62,768 bases of DNA from a virus, in the IMG/VR virus record IMGVR_UViG_3300020123_000165, positions 1-62,768 of that record, one strand, 5' to 3'. Under the pieces are notes generated by a model. It saw only the letters and a program-made list of their open reading frames with translations, had not been told where the DNA came from and did no database searches. Both the position numbers and the translations under genes were made by a program. Below, in pieces: positions 50,955 to 57,945 of the stretch. The first letter of the stretch is position 1; each line of letters starts with the position of its first letter.

Positions 50955-51497
50955 TCAGTACTTGTTCTGGATTCTTTCTTCGTTAGTGCGATGCTTAGCC
51001 ATGTAAATAGCATGGAAGTCATGGCCTTGATGACGAATCACCATCAGCAGACGATAAAGCACCTGGGCGACTTGAGCTTGGAACTGCTCCAGATCGGTAA
51101 CCTGGGGATTCCGTTTCCAATGTTTGGCCTTCAGCATGTTAACTGCCAGGCCCAGAGCGATAGACACGTCCAGCATTTGGTAGGTCCAAGGGAGGCCTTC
51201 GTATTGGTCTGCCTGGCGCAGTGCTTCGATCCGGTCACTGGTAATGCCCGCCAGGATACAGAGTTCTACCGCGAAGTGGAGACAGTCAGCCAGTTCTTCG
51301 CTCAGTGACTGGGGAGTGGCTGTCCAAACCTCTACCATTTCCTCTTGCAGATACCAGGACATCAGCCGGAACCAATCTTGACCGGCTCGACTGGTAAAAT
51401 CTAGCGGAACCGGGGGTGGGGTATATCCCAGTTCGGTTTCGACAGGAGCCAGTTTTTCCATCAGGCTACGTTGGAATTCAAATACTTTTTGCAGCAT
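50955..51497 (-). CDS. All-alpha NTP pyrophosphatase (dUTPase_2/MazG-like)
   Basis: The 180-aa product contains WYLQEEMVEVWTATPQSLSE and EELADCLHFAVELCILAG, the E-x-x-E and E-x-x-D metal-binding pairs of the all-alpha NTP pyrophosphatases, plus NMLKAKHWKRNPQ. In phages these remove dUTP or dCTP to purge a base from DNA or feed a modified one. ATG 51497 is chosen; it directly follows the kinase stop. Confidence 0.82.
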   Translation of the reverse strand: MLQKVFEFQRSLMEKLAPVETELGYTPPPVPLDFTSRAGQDWFRLMSWYLQEEMVEVWTATPQSLSEELADCLHFAVELCILAGITSDRIEALRQADQYEGLPWTYQMLDVSIALGLAVNMLKAKHWKRNPQVTDLEQFQAQVAQVLYRLLMVIRHQGHDFHAIYMAKHRTNEERIQNKY

Positions 51498-51498
51498 T

Positions 51499-51984
51499 TT
51501 ACATCCTTTCCAGTGCAGAAGTGAGGTTGCGAAGAAGTGTTGGATAAGAACGGGGGTTGGTGAAATCATATATGAAATCAGGCTCCAGCTCCATCATCAG
51601 ATCCTGATATGCGTCGTACAATGCTATGAGATTCTCATGCGTTCCTTGCATCTGGTCACGCAGTTCGTATGTGGCCTTGATCGTTTGGATGTTCGGGCAG
51701 CAGAAGACCAGGTAATGTTTGGCCCGAGCCTTATATGCCGCTTCTTTGGTCATGGCTGTGGTACTGCGGATGATGGGACCATATACCAGGTCACTGATAT
51801 TCGGGTGACGGTCCAAAATCAAAGTTTTCGGGCAGGCGTTTGCCCAGTTGTGCCACCGCTGTGCCTCTTCCAGTGACTTCGCCGTTGAGCGATGCGCGTG
51901 TGCGTACGGGAGCTTAAAATGCTCACTGAGCTGATTGATCAAGGTGCTCTTCCCTGCGTTATCCATTCCTTCTATGATTATCAT
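51499..51984 (-). CDS. P-loop deoxynucleotide kinase-like protein, 161 aa
   Basis: The Walker A is EGMDNAGKSTLINQL at residue 5, and LILDRHPNISDLVYGP is the DR-x substrate loop of thymidylate-kinase-like enzymes. The substrate may be dTMP or a modified dNMP. The similarity extends to P-loop kinases of base-modification pathways, which I cannot separate by eye. The gene is first in the leftward operon, after a -10 box at 52009. Confidence 0.8.
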   Translation of the reverse strand: MIIIEGMDNAGKSTLINQLSEHFKLPYAHAHRSTAKSLEEAQRWHNWANACPKTLILDRHPNISDLVYGPIIRSTTAMTKEAAYKARAKHYLVFCCPNIQTIKATYELRDQMQGTHENLIALYDAYQDLMMELEPDFIYDFTNPRSYPTLLRNLTSALERM

Positions 51985-52008
51985 TGATGTCCCCGGAAAT
52001 AAAGATAC

Positions 52009-52014
52009 ATTATA
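52009..52014 (-). promoter_or_regulatory. Promoter -10 box (TATAAT), leftward
   Basis: The minus strand reads AGTTTATAATGTATC 25 bases before the kinase start, in the divergent intergenic region. Confidence 0.6.
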
Positions 52015-52048
52015 AACTAAAACTTTTAGACGAGTTTAATTTTTCAGG

Positions 52049-52054
52049 GTAAAA
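52049..52054 (+). promoter_or_regulatory. Possible promoter -10 box (TAAAAT), rightward
   Basis: CAGGGTAAAATGG is preceded by TAGACGAGTTT, the same eleven bases that stand upstream of the 4864 promoter. It would drive the HTH and primase genes. Confidence 0.45.
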
Positions 52055-52088
52055 TGGAACTCCCTGGACAGAAAAAATGATCTCTGTT

Positions 52089-52126
52089 GTAGGGGAAGAT
52101 AACAATTCACGTAGGGAAAGATAACA
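52089..52126 (+). repeat. Two 16-bp direct repeats before the HTH gene
   Basis: GTAGGGGAAGATAACA (52089-52104) and GTAGGGAAAGATAACA (52111-52126) match at 15 of 16 bases with a 22-bp period. The second copy contains the SD and the A of the start codon. They may be operators for the HTH protein. Confidence 0.75.
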
Positions 52127-52341
52127 TGATAAGTGTAGGTGAGGCGGCTACTCAACTGGGGGAGAGTTACCATTGGGTCTCTCGTTGGGTGAAGAAAAAG
52201 AACCTGGGTCAGAAGTGTGGTTGGGGTGTAGTCCTGAGTGAGGACGATGTAAAAACTCTGAAAACCTGCGGAAGACTTGGGAACAACCATGGTAATGAAA
52301 AGATTGCACAAAACCCCTCCGCAGATCACGCGATTATATAG
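52126..52341 (+). CDS. Small HTH (excisionase/MerR-like) protein, 71 aa
   Basis: The N-terminal MISVGEAATQLGESYHWVSR and the wing-like GWGVVLSEDDVKTLK look like a winged HTH of the excisionase/MerR kind. The last 15-18 codons overlap the primase start in another frame. It could regulate its own promoter through the 22-bp-spaced repeats, or help open the origin. Confidence 0.68.
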   Translation: MISVGEAATQLGESYHWVSRWVKKKNLGQKCGWGVVLSEDDVKTLKTCGRLGNNHGNEKIAQNPSADHAII

Positions 52342-54415
52342 TAGGGGCATCAAAAGCGTTATACCTCTTCTGCACGGAAAATCCCCAGGATATGAGGGTT
52401 GGCAGAAGGTTACTGATGAAGAAGCTCAGAAGAAAATCTGGGGATGGTCAGGTGACCAGGAAGACCAGAAAGTAAACTTCGGTTTGCGTCTCGGTCCTCA
52501 ATGGGGCGATATATGTGACATTGACCTTGACAGTAGCGAAGCTCGTCAACTGGCGGATTATTACCTGCCTGAGACGGCTAAGTTCGGTCGAGGAGGCAAT
52601 TGTACTCACTACCTGTATAAGCAACTTGGCGGTAAGAGTGACAAGAACCCATCTAAGCGATACCAATGGGACAAGCGTAACGAGAAATCGGTATTGCTTG
52701 AGCTCAGGGCTTCGGGTCAGACAATGGGACCTGGGAGCGTACACCCTGAGACAGGTGAAGCGATCGAGTGGATGAATGAAGAGGAGATCAGGGAAGTTGA
52801 ATCTGCCGATCTCCTTCGTTGCGTTAATAACCTCGCTGCAGCATCTCTTCTGTTTCGCGATTGGCAGAGTGGTGGTCGCGATGAGCTGGCTGTGTGCCTT
52901 GTGGGATCCATGGTACGCGGTGATTGGGATGACTCTGACATAGACGCGTTCCTTGAACCCATATTGATTGAGTCTGGGGATGAGGAGAGTGTCAAGCGTC
53001 TGAAGGCTGAGCGTCTTCGTCATGAGCTTGAAAGTGGCGGCCGCGTTCCGGGTCTCAAAAGACTGCGAGAACTCTGTTCGGGTGGTGGTCTGGGTGTCCA
53101 GGGATTCGAGCGTATCGTTGAATGGCTCGAACTGGGTGGTGGTGACATACTTGAGGAAATCAATAATGACTTTGCTGTGGTGTCTCTTCGTGGGGGCGGT
53201 GTCGCTATTATGCGTGAGCGAGGCGAGAGCGTGGAGTTTATGGATAAGTCTAGCTTCAATCTACTCTGGGCTAATCGTATGGTGGGCCATCGTGGTCGAG
53301 ATGTCACAGCGGACCGTTTTTGGCTCGCTCACAAAGATCGTCGCGAATATCTAGGCGGAGTGGTCTTTCGTCCTGGCCAGGAATGTGCGCAGGGTGAGTA
53401 TAATCTCTGGCGTGGCTTCTCAGTGGAGCCGGCTGAGGGAACCTGGGGATGTGGATGGGAGATCTTCCGTGATCATCTGATGGGTGATGTCTGTGGGGGT
53501 GATGAGCGTATCTTTGAATGGCTCATCGGCTGGATGGCTCATCGTGTTCAACGCCCCTGGGAGGTTCCTGAGTCCGCTGTAGTGTTGATTGGTGAACGCG
53601 GCGATGGCAAATCATCTGTATTCAAGATCCTGGGATCGCTGTTCGGCAAGCATTATATGACCGTGACCAACCCTCGACAGTTGATGGGCAACTTCAACGC
53701 TCACCTGATGGATAAAGTTCTGGTCCTGGCGGATGAAGCTGTCTGGGGCGGTGATAAAACCAACGAAGGTATTCTGAAGGTGATGATCTCGGAAGATAAG
53801 CGGGTCATCGAAATCAAAGGCAAGGACGCTTTCGAGGTTGATAACTGCACTGCCTATGGTATATGCTCAAACAACGATTGGGTGGTCCCTGTTGGTCGCC
53901 AGGAGCGTCGCTTCCTGATCCTACGTACAGGTAGTAGTAGGCAGGGTGACCTCGCGTTCTGGGATCAGATGTATGATGTGATGAGTGCTAGCGGCGGTGG
54001 TCTTGCACGCATGCTGTACGACCTTCAGGCAGTGGATCTTTCGACGTGTGTGGGTGGGCAACAGTGGCGGGGCAATCGGCCGCCATCAACCTCGGAGCTT
54101 CAGCTGCAAGCATCTCGTGGCATGGAGCATTGGGTGCAATTCCTGGTATGGAAGTGGGAGAAGGATGCTTTCTCTGGTGGGGGAGTGTTCGCCGACGACC
54201 TGTACACCGAGTATTGCAGTTGGGTCTCTCGTATGGGTTGGCGATGTGAGACTGAGAAAGTGTTTCTAACCTGCGTAGATCGAATGCTAGGGGGAGTGAT
54301 GGTGAAGGTTCGCCGCCGTAAAATGCTCAGAGACGGCTCTCACTGTATGAGAAACCGCCTGGAGTTCGGGAGTGTAGCAGAAGTTAAGGGGGCCATCGAT
54401 TCATTTGTAGGATAG
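52289..54415 (+). CDS. Primase-helicase (Prim-Pol plus SF3/D5-like ATPase), 708 aa
   Basis: Residues about 20-190 form a bifunctional primase-polymerase domain with ICDIDLDSSEARQLADYY (catalytic Asp pair) and GQTMGPGSVHPETGEAIEWM. Residues about 420-600 are an AAA+ helicase: Walker A LIGERGDGKSSVFKILGS, Walker B KVLVLADEAVWGGDK and sensor-like CSNNDWVVPVGRQERRF. This matches the NrS-1/DUF5906-type replication proteins. ATG 52289 or 52295 is the likely start. It probably starts and drives replication together with the UDG-PolA. Confidence 0.88.
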   Translation: MVMKRLHKTPPQITRLYSRGIKSVIPLLHGKSPGYEGWQKVTDEEAQKKIWGWSGDQEDQKVNFGLRLGPQWGDICDIDLDSSEARQLADYYLPETAKFGRGGNCTHYLYKQLGGKSDKNPSKRYQWDKRNEKSVLLELRASGQTMGPGSVHPETGEAIEWMNEEEIREVESADLLRCVNNLAAASLLFRDWQSGGRDELAVCLVGSMVRGDWDDSDIDAFLEPILIESGDEESVKRLKAERLRHELESGGRVPGLKRLRELCSGGGLGVQGFERIVEWLELGGGDILEEINNDFAVVSLRGGGVAIMRERGESVEFMDKSSFNLLWANRMVGHRGRDVTADRFWLAHKDRREYLGGVVFRPGQECAQGEYNLWRGFSVEPAEGTWGCGWEIFRDHLMGDVCGGDERIFEWLIGWMAHRVQRPWEVPESAVVLIGERGDGKSSVFKILGSLFGKHYMTVTNPRQLMGNFNAHLMDKVLVLADEAVWGGDKTNEGILKVMISEDKRVIEIKGKDAFEVDNCTAYGICSNNDWVVPVGRQERRFLILRTGSSRQGDLAFWDQMYDVMSASGGGLARMLYDLQAVDLSTCVGGQQWRGNRPPSTSELQLQASRGMEHWVQFLVWKWEKDAFSGGGVFADDLYTEYCSWVSRMGWRCETEKVFLTCVDRMLGGVMVKVRRRKMLRDGSHCMRNRLEFGSVAEVKGAIDSFVG

Positions 54416-54608
54416 CTCTTAAGCCTTGAGTGGTCAAGTGGTAAGATGAGAGGTACGGGAAATGCTCCAGCGGTGGACGTTGGGGCATTCCTTTTGTGTA
54501 GTGCATCCAGAGCTGTCGTCGCGTGAAGCGGGGCTGTTCGGTGAGTGCCTTGAGAGCTTTACGTAAGCGAGATGGTGAATATGGTATGGTGGTCGTGGTC
54601 GTGGTCAT
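54384..54608 (-). CDS. Hypothetical protein, 74 aa
   Basis: ATG 54608 overlaps the upstream stop (ATGA). The product begins with a run of threonines, then YSPSRLRKALKALTEQPRFT and QLWMHYTKGMPQRPP. It may be a small HTH domain. Its 3' end overlaps the primase 3' end by 32 bases, convergently. Confidence 0.6.
   Translation of the reverse strand: MTTTTTTIPYSPSRLRKALKALTEQPRFTRRQLWMHYTKGMPQRPPLEHFPYLSSYHLTTQGLRAILQMNRWPP
54458..54495 (+). terminator. Possible terminator after the primase gene
   Basis: GGAAATGCTCC (54458-54468) pairs imperfectly with GGGGCATTCC (54482-54491) and is followed by four T residues. It lies inside the convergent minus-strand gene. Confidence 0.45.
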
Positions 54609-54922
54609 TTGAACCATTCCAGAGGGAACTCGACAGTGCGGATCAGCTTCTGGGATTGTGGGGTTCGTGAGTATTTAACAGTTGATGCTAGCTCTGCGGG
54701 AAGTATTGCTCGAAGTTTCCTGAGGGGCATATTGACCACTTGAGCTAGTCTGGCTAACGGTACCCTACCTTTATAGGAGGAGGCTATCAAATCCTTGATC
54801 GCTTGGGATTTTAGAAGACTGGAGATATCTCTTACCTTTTTGTAGTCCTCAGACAAAGTAATACTAAGGTAGCTTACAGTATCTTCTAAGCGGCGTATAC
54901 GTTCTTCGAGTGACGGTTTCAT
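54605..54922 (-). CDS. Hypothetical protein with HTH-like region, 105 aa
   Basis: Residues 1-50 are helical (LEERIRRLEDTVSYLSITLS). Residues about 52-80 (GRVPLARLAQVVNMPLRKLR, AILP) resemble the first half of the wHTH-like domain found at 26705, 28689 and 56546. A DNA-binding role beside the AT-rich region is plausible. Confidence 0.62.
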   Translation of the reverse strand: MKPSLEERIRRLEDTVSYLSITLSEDYKKVRDISSLLKSQAIKDLIASSYKGRVPLARLAQVVNMPLRKLRAILPAELASTVKYSRTPQSQKLIRTVEFPLEWFK

Positions 54923-54951
54923 GTGAGTCCATTGGGTTAGTGGAGTGATAA

Positions 54952-54957
54952 ATTATA
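54952..54957 (-). promoter_or_regulatory. Promoter -10 box (TATAAT)
   Basis: The minus strand reads TTGGAATATAATTTATC 30 bases before the 105-aa gene, at the edge of the AT-rich region. Confidence 0.55.
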
Positions 54958-54959
54958 TT

Positions 54960-55500
54960 CCAAGTGGGTCATCTTGTATATAAACAAACTGATTTACCTT
55001 TAGCACATTGGAATATGTTTTTAGAATAAGGTAAATCAGAAAAAATTTTCCTGAGTATAAAAAATAGGCAAAAAAATGAAAAAACTTAGATGAATCAATT
55101 CCCATCTGTCCTAAAATATGTTTTTATGCTAACAAAAAGTTATATAAATCAGGGGTTTAGAATTAACTTAGACGACTTAGACCAGACGCGGGGTTCCCGG
55201 TCCGTAAATTTTTTCACTGAAAAAAAAGCCCTTTTCAAAAAAACACCTTTTTACTATTTTACTTTTTTGTTAGGTTAGTCTAAGAATATACTATAAGTTA
55301 CTGATATATATACTTTTTTTTTATTGACGAAGACTTAGATCAAGATATGAGAATCTATTGTAGGACGTATCAATATTTTAGGACATAGGCATATACTCTC
55401 GATGGCAAATCGAGCCGCAACAAAAATGCCCCCGGGGGTGGGGGGCAGTGGGGTTTTAAAGGTACCTGGGAGATTACTGGCGGGGTGTACGCTGGCGGCG
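54960..55500. other. AT-rich intergenic region with CTTAGA repeats, origin candidate
   Basis: No convincing gene is present. The stretch 54980-55400 is very AT-rich with long A and T runs. The heptamer CTTAGA[CT] occurs at 55085, 55167, 55176 and 55334 on the plus strand and inverted at 55278-55284; two copies are nine bases apart. A small GC-rich island with CGGG/CCCG (55189-55199) interrupts it, and CTCGAT/ATCGAG forms a hairpin at 55398-55414. This is the usual look of an iteron-type replication origin or a strong early promoter zone. Confidence 0.6.
55422..55447 (-). terminator. Minus-strand terminator
   Basis: On the minus strand TGCCCCC (from 55441-55447) pairs with GGGGGCA (55427-55433), followed by five T residues. 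It closes the small-gene operon that starts at 57157. Confidence 0.88.
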
Positions 55501-55519
55501 TATCAGTGCCGCGGTAGGG

Positions 55520-55708
55520 TCACTTACCCGCGTAACTGAAGGCCGCTACGAGGGCGATCAAGACAATGAGGTAATATACCAATTCTCGACCTGAACATGG
55601 AAATGGCTGAGGCTCGAGAGGAGCCTCGTTCCGATGCGGCGGGAACAGCTCCCCAATGAAATTCACCACCATGATGACGCCGAGGATCAGGCCGATGAAG
55701 TGGATCAT
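55520..55708 (-). CDS. Small two-span membrane protein, 62 aa
   Basis: Two hydrophobic segments (IHFIGLILGVIMVVNFIGEL and ELVYYLIVLIALVAAFSYAG) flank a polar, Pro-rich loop. It is the last gene of a small early operon. No family recognised; it might act in the host membrane. Confidence 0.7.
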   Translation of the reverse strand: MIHFIGLILGVIMVVNFIGELFPPHRNEAPLEPQPFPCSGRELVYYLIVLIALVAAFSYAGK

Positions 55709-55932
55709 GACAGCAGTCTCTGGCCAGCACCAGACACGGGACGGCCCGCGGGGATATGAGCCTTGGAACCTGCCTGATAACCCGCGTGGGACATGTTATG
55801 CTTGCCTCGGCGTCCTGAACCATCCTCCCCAAATGCCTCGACCATCGCTCGATCCCGGGGAGCCGCCGCAGGGTCTGCAGCGAGCGCCAGCAGCTTGCGG
55901 ATCTTATCCTGTAGTCTGGTATCAGTACGCAT
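55705..55932 (-). CDS. DUF2786-like small protein, 75 aa
   Basis: The product begins MRTDTRLQDKIRKLLALAAD and PAAAPRDRAMVEAF, the short helical KIRKLLALA motif of DUF2786. The rest is Gly-rich and disordered. Its SD and start lie in a 22-bp sequence repeated exactly before the gene at 56156. Confidence 0.68.
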   Translation of the reverse strand: MRTDTRLQDKIRKLLALAADPAAAPRDRAMVEAFGEDGSGRRGKHNMSHAGYQAGSKAHIPAGRPVSGAGQRLLS

Positions 55933-55943
55933 GGCGTAGCTCC

Positions 55944-56159
55944 TTAATACGGCGGGGTGTCAGCGAGGAAGTCGAACAGGTCAGCCTCAGCACGGCGTTC
56001 CAGTCGGCAGGTGGGAGTGCGACCGGCCAGGATGTGGTTCGCAGCTTTCTTGAACCGGCGATCCAGGGTACGGCTGAGGACAGCCTGCCTCTTGGTCAGG
56101 CCACCGTAGGCCATGTCCAGGGCGATCAGCTTGGCGTAAGTATATTCGGGCATGATCAC
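55944..56159 (-). CDS. Hypothetical protein, 71 aa
   Basis: The product has YTYAKLIALDMAYGGLTKRQ, RTLDRRFKKAANHIL and AEADLFDFLADTPPY, all helical. The start may be the second Met. No family recognised. It overlaps the next upstream gene by four bases. Confidence 0.65.
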   Translation of the reverse strand: MIMPEYTYAKLIALDMAYGGLTKRQAVLSRTLDRRFKKAANHILAGRTPTCRLERRAEADLFDFLADTPPY

Positions 56160-56311
56160 ATTCCGATGAAGGCGAAGGTCAGGTCAGAGAACCAGTGGTT
56201 CCCGCGATCCTGGGCCGTGGGAGCCAGGTCCTTGCAGTGCAGGACCATAGCACGGTAATAGGCGGGGCTCAGTCCCATCAGCGATGGGCAGATACGGATG
56301 TCAGTACGCAT
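56156..56311 (-). CDS. Hypothetical protein, 51 aa
   Basis: ATG 56311 lies in the second copy of the 22-bp SD/start repeat and overlaps the previous stop. The product starts MRTDIRICPSLMGLSPAYYR. Function is unknown. Confidence 0.62.
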   Translation of the reverse strand: MRTDIRICPSLMGLSPAYYRAMVLHCKDLAPTAQDRGNHWFSDLTFAFIGM

Positions 56312-56483
56312 GGCGTAGCTCCCTAGCTGGGGCCCAACCGAGTCGGGCCAGGTCCTCCTGAACCTCTTCCAATGAACCTGACAGCAGAGGACCATCGCCC
56401 AGCTGATAGCTGTAATGGCCTCGTTGCCAGAGAATAGCCCGGTCAGTACCATTTTTGACCATGGGGCAGATAAAGTTGACCAT
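56301..56483 (-). CDS. Hypothetical protein, 60 aa
   Basis: ATG 56483 follows AGGAGAAGTGAC. The product has MVNFICPMVKNGTDRAILWQ, GDGPLLSGSLEEVQEDLARL and ends in AY. Its stop (TGA at 56301-56303) lies inside the next gene. No family recognised. Confidence 0.64.
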   Translation of the reverse strand: MVNFICPMVKNGTDRAILWQRGHYSYQLGDGPLLSGSLEEVQEDLARLGWAPARELRHAY

Positions 56484-56545
56484 GTCACTTCTCCTGTGTG
56501 GGTAGATGTGCAGGGACCGCGGAAGGCAGTCCCTACCATCTGCCA

Positions 56546-57157
56546 TCACTCAGCAGCGTCGTCAGCTTCAGCTGCCTCAGCTCCCTGCTCAGCTGAGCGG
56601 GCCATACCCTCTTCCAGTTGTTCCTGGGTCATGTTCAGGACGTCCAGTGCAGCCGCCATTGGATTGGCCTTCGGAGGGTTCAGGGCCGCCTTAACTTTGG
56701 CCAGGTCTTCGCTGTCCTTGGTCCACTCCCAGCGGCTGCCAGTGCCGACGTTGCCCAGGGCCTTACGAAGAACCCGGCGGGCGATGCGTGGTACGACATT
56801 CAGCTCGTGGCACAGCTCCTTGAGGGTGACCAGATTCGGGTCGCGTTCAGCGGGGGCAGCCTTCTCTTTGGCCTCCTCCTCCTTGTGAGCGTCGCCGTTG
56901 GCCGCTTCCACCTGGGCCAGTGAGGCAGCCAAGGAACCACCGCGCTGGGCGGCCAGATCAGCAGCCTCAGCTTCCAGCTGTTCCTGGTCAGTTAGAACCT
57001 CCTCCTCCCAGGGACCGCGGACCACGTGTTTCTTTTGGACCGTCAGGGTGTCGCCAGCCTCGTCCTGGACCTGCCAACAGATACCCTTGTTGGCGATAAC
57101 CTGGAAGACGCCGGACAGGTTGGCGGACTTTACTTCTACGAATTTGTGCTTGGTCAT
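56546..57157 (-). CDS. Protein with wHTH-like domain, 203 aa (paralogue C)
   Basis: Residues 1-55 form a small beta domain (VFQVIANKGICWQVQDEAGD). The middle is Ala/Glu-rich. Residues about 105-155 (LVTLKELCHELNVVPRIARR, VLRKALGNVGTGSRWEWTKD) match the wHTH-like domain of the genes at 26705 and 28689. It is the first gene of its operon, so it may be an early regulator or genome-binding protein. Confidence 0.68.
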   Translation of the reverse strand: MTKHKFVEVKSANLSGVFQVIANKGICWQVQDEAGDTLTVQKKHVVRGPWEEEVLTDQEQLEAEAADLAAQRGGSLAASLAQVEAANGDAHKEEEAKEKAAPAERDPNLVTLKELCHELNVVPRIARRVLRKALGNVGTGSRWEWTKDSEDLAKVKAALNPPKANPMAAALDVLNMTQEQLEEGMARSAEQGAEAAEADDAAE

Positions 57158-57588
57158 GATCAGCTCCGGTTAGTTAAGTGGGTCGGTATTCAGTAGTGAG
57201 TGCCGATGAATTCATTCTAAACTAATTTGGGTCCTACCGTGGGCGGGGCAGAGATATTTTTTGGATTGCTAATAATCATTCTCAACACCACCTCACTTAT
57301 ACAACCGCGGGTGCGCCCACGCGTGCGTATACAGTACACTGAATGGTTTGTCCATGTCCACATCAATGCCGATCCTGTATCACATTGCGGCGCGTCTGTC
57401 CATGATATGCCATTGTCCTGGGCTTGCATGCCTATGTCATATGACGAATGGTGGGGAGCCCCAATTTGTTTTTACTATTAGATCTGGCTTCATCCGCGAA
57501 ACTCATAGAAAATTTTAAAAGCAACTCTCTACTCCAAGACTACCCACATCTGATATAATCCCCCGTATCATCGAGTCTTGAGAAAATC
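57158..57588. other. Divergent intergenic region before the terminase
   Basis: About 430 bases with no convincing gene; open frames on either strand have no family look and no good SD. On the minus strand AGTTTAGAATGAA near 57213 may be a -10 for the 203-aa gene. On the plus strand TATAAT at 57554-57559 precedes the terminase. A GC-rich patch with CCCACGCGTGCG lies near 57315. Being next to the terminase small subunit gene, it could hold the packaging site. Confidence 0.5.
57554..57559 (+). promoter_or_regulatory. Promoter -10 box (TATAAT) for terminase operon
   Basis: A perfect TATAAT lies 30 bases before the terminase small subunit start. No clear -35 is found. Confidence 0.55.
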
Positions 57589-57945
57589 ATGACGACACAT
57601 CCGCTTCATCCAAACAAAAGAGACAAAGGTCAAGTTGAGGTCCTCTCCGGCATGGGAGCCTCTGAAGACTTCATCGCGAATCACCTCTCTCTATCCATAG
57701 AAGAGCTTCACCTCCACTACCGCCAACAGCTACAGTCGGGCATCGAAGAGGCGAATCTCCAGGTCGCCAAGACCTTCCATGAGATGGCCACATCAGGCGA
57801 GCATCCCACCATGACCTTAGCTTGGCTCAAGATGCGCGCAGGTTGGTCCGACGCCAAGCAAGCCGAGGAAGAAGACACGACCGACTACCTGGCCGAAGCC
57901 AAAGAGAAGCTCCTCAAGCTACTCAACCGCGCTCACTCGGCATGA
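57589..57945 (+). CDS. Terminase small subunit (putative)
   Basis: The 118-aa product has an HTH-like N-terminus (VEVLSGMGASEDFIANHLSL, SIEELHLHYRQQL), then a helical oligomerisation region (EEANLQVAKTFHEMATSGEH, PTMTLAWLKMRAGW). This is the usual make-up and size of small terminase subunits, which recognise the packaging site. It overlaps the large subunit gene by four bases. Confidence 0.8.
   Translation: MTTHPLHPNKRDKGQVEVLSGMGASEDFIANHLSLSIEELHLHYRQQLQSGIEEANLQVAKTFHEMATSGEHPTMTLAWLKMRAGWSDAKQAEEEDTTDYLAEAKEKLLKLLNRAHSA

Noticed and set aside
54960-55420. CRISPR array or tRNA array in the AT-rich region
   Set aside because: The repeats are only seven bases and unevenly spaced; no spacer pattern.
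57227-57481. 84-codon plus-strand open frame before the terminase
   Set aside because: Poor SD, odd composition, no family; treated as intergenic.
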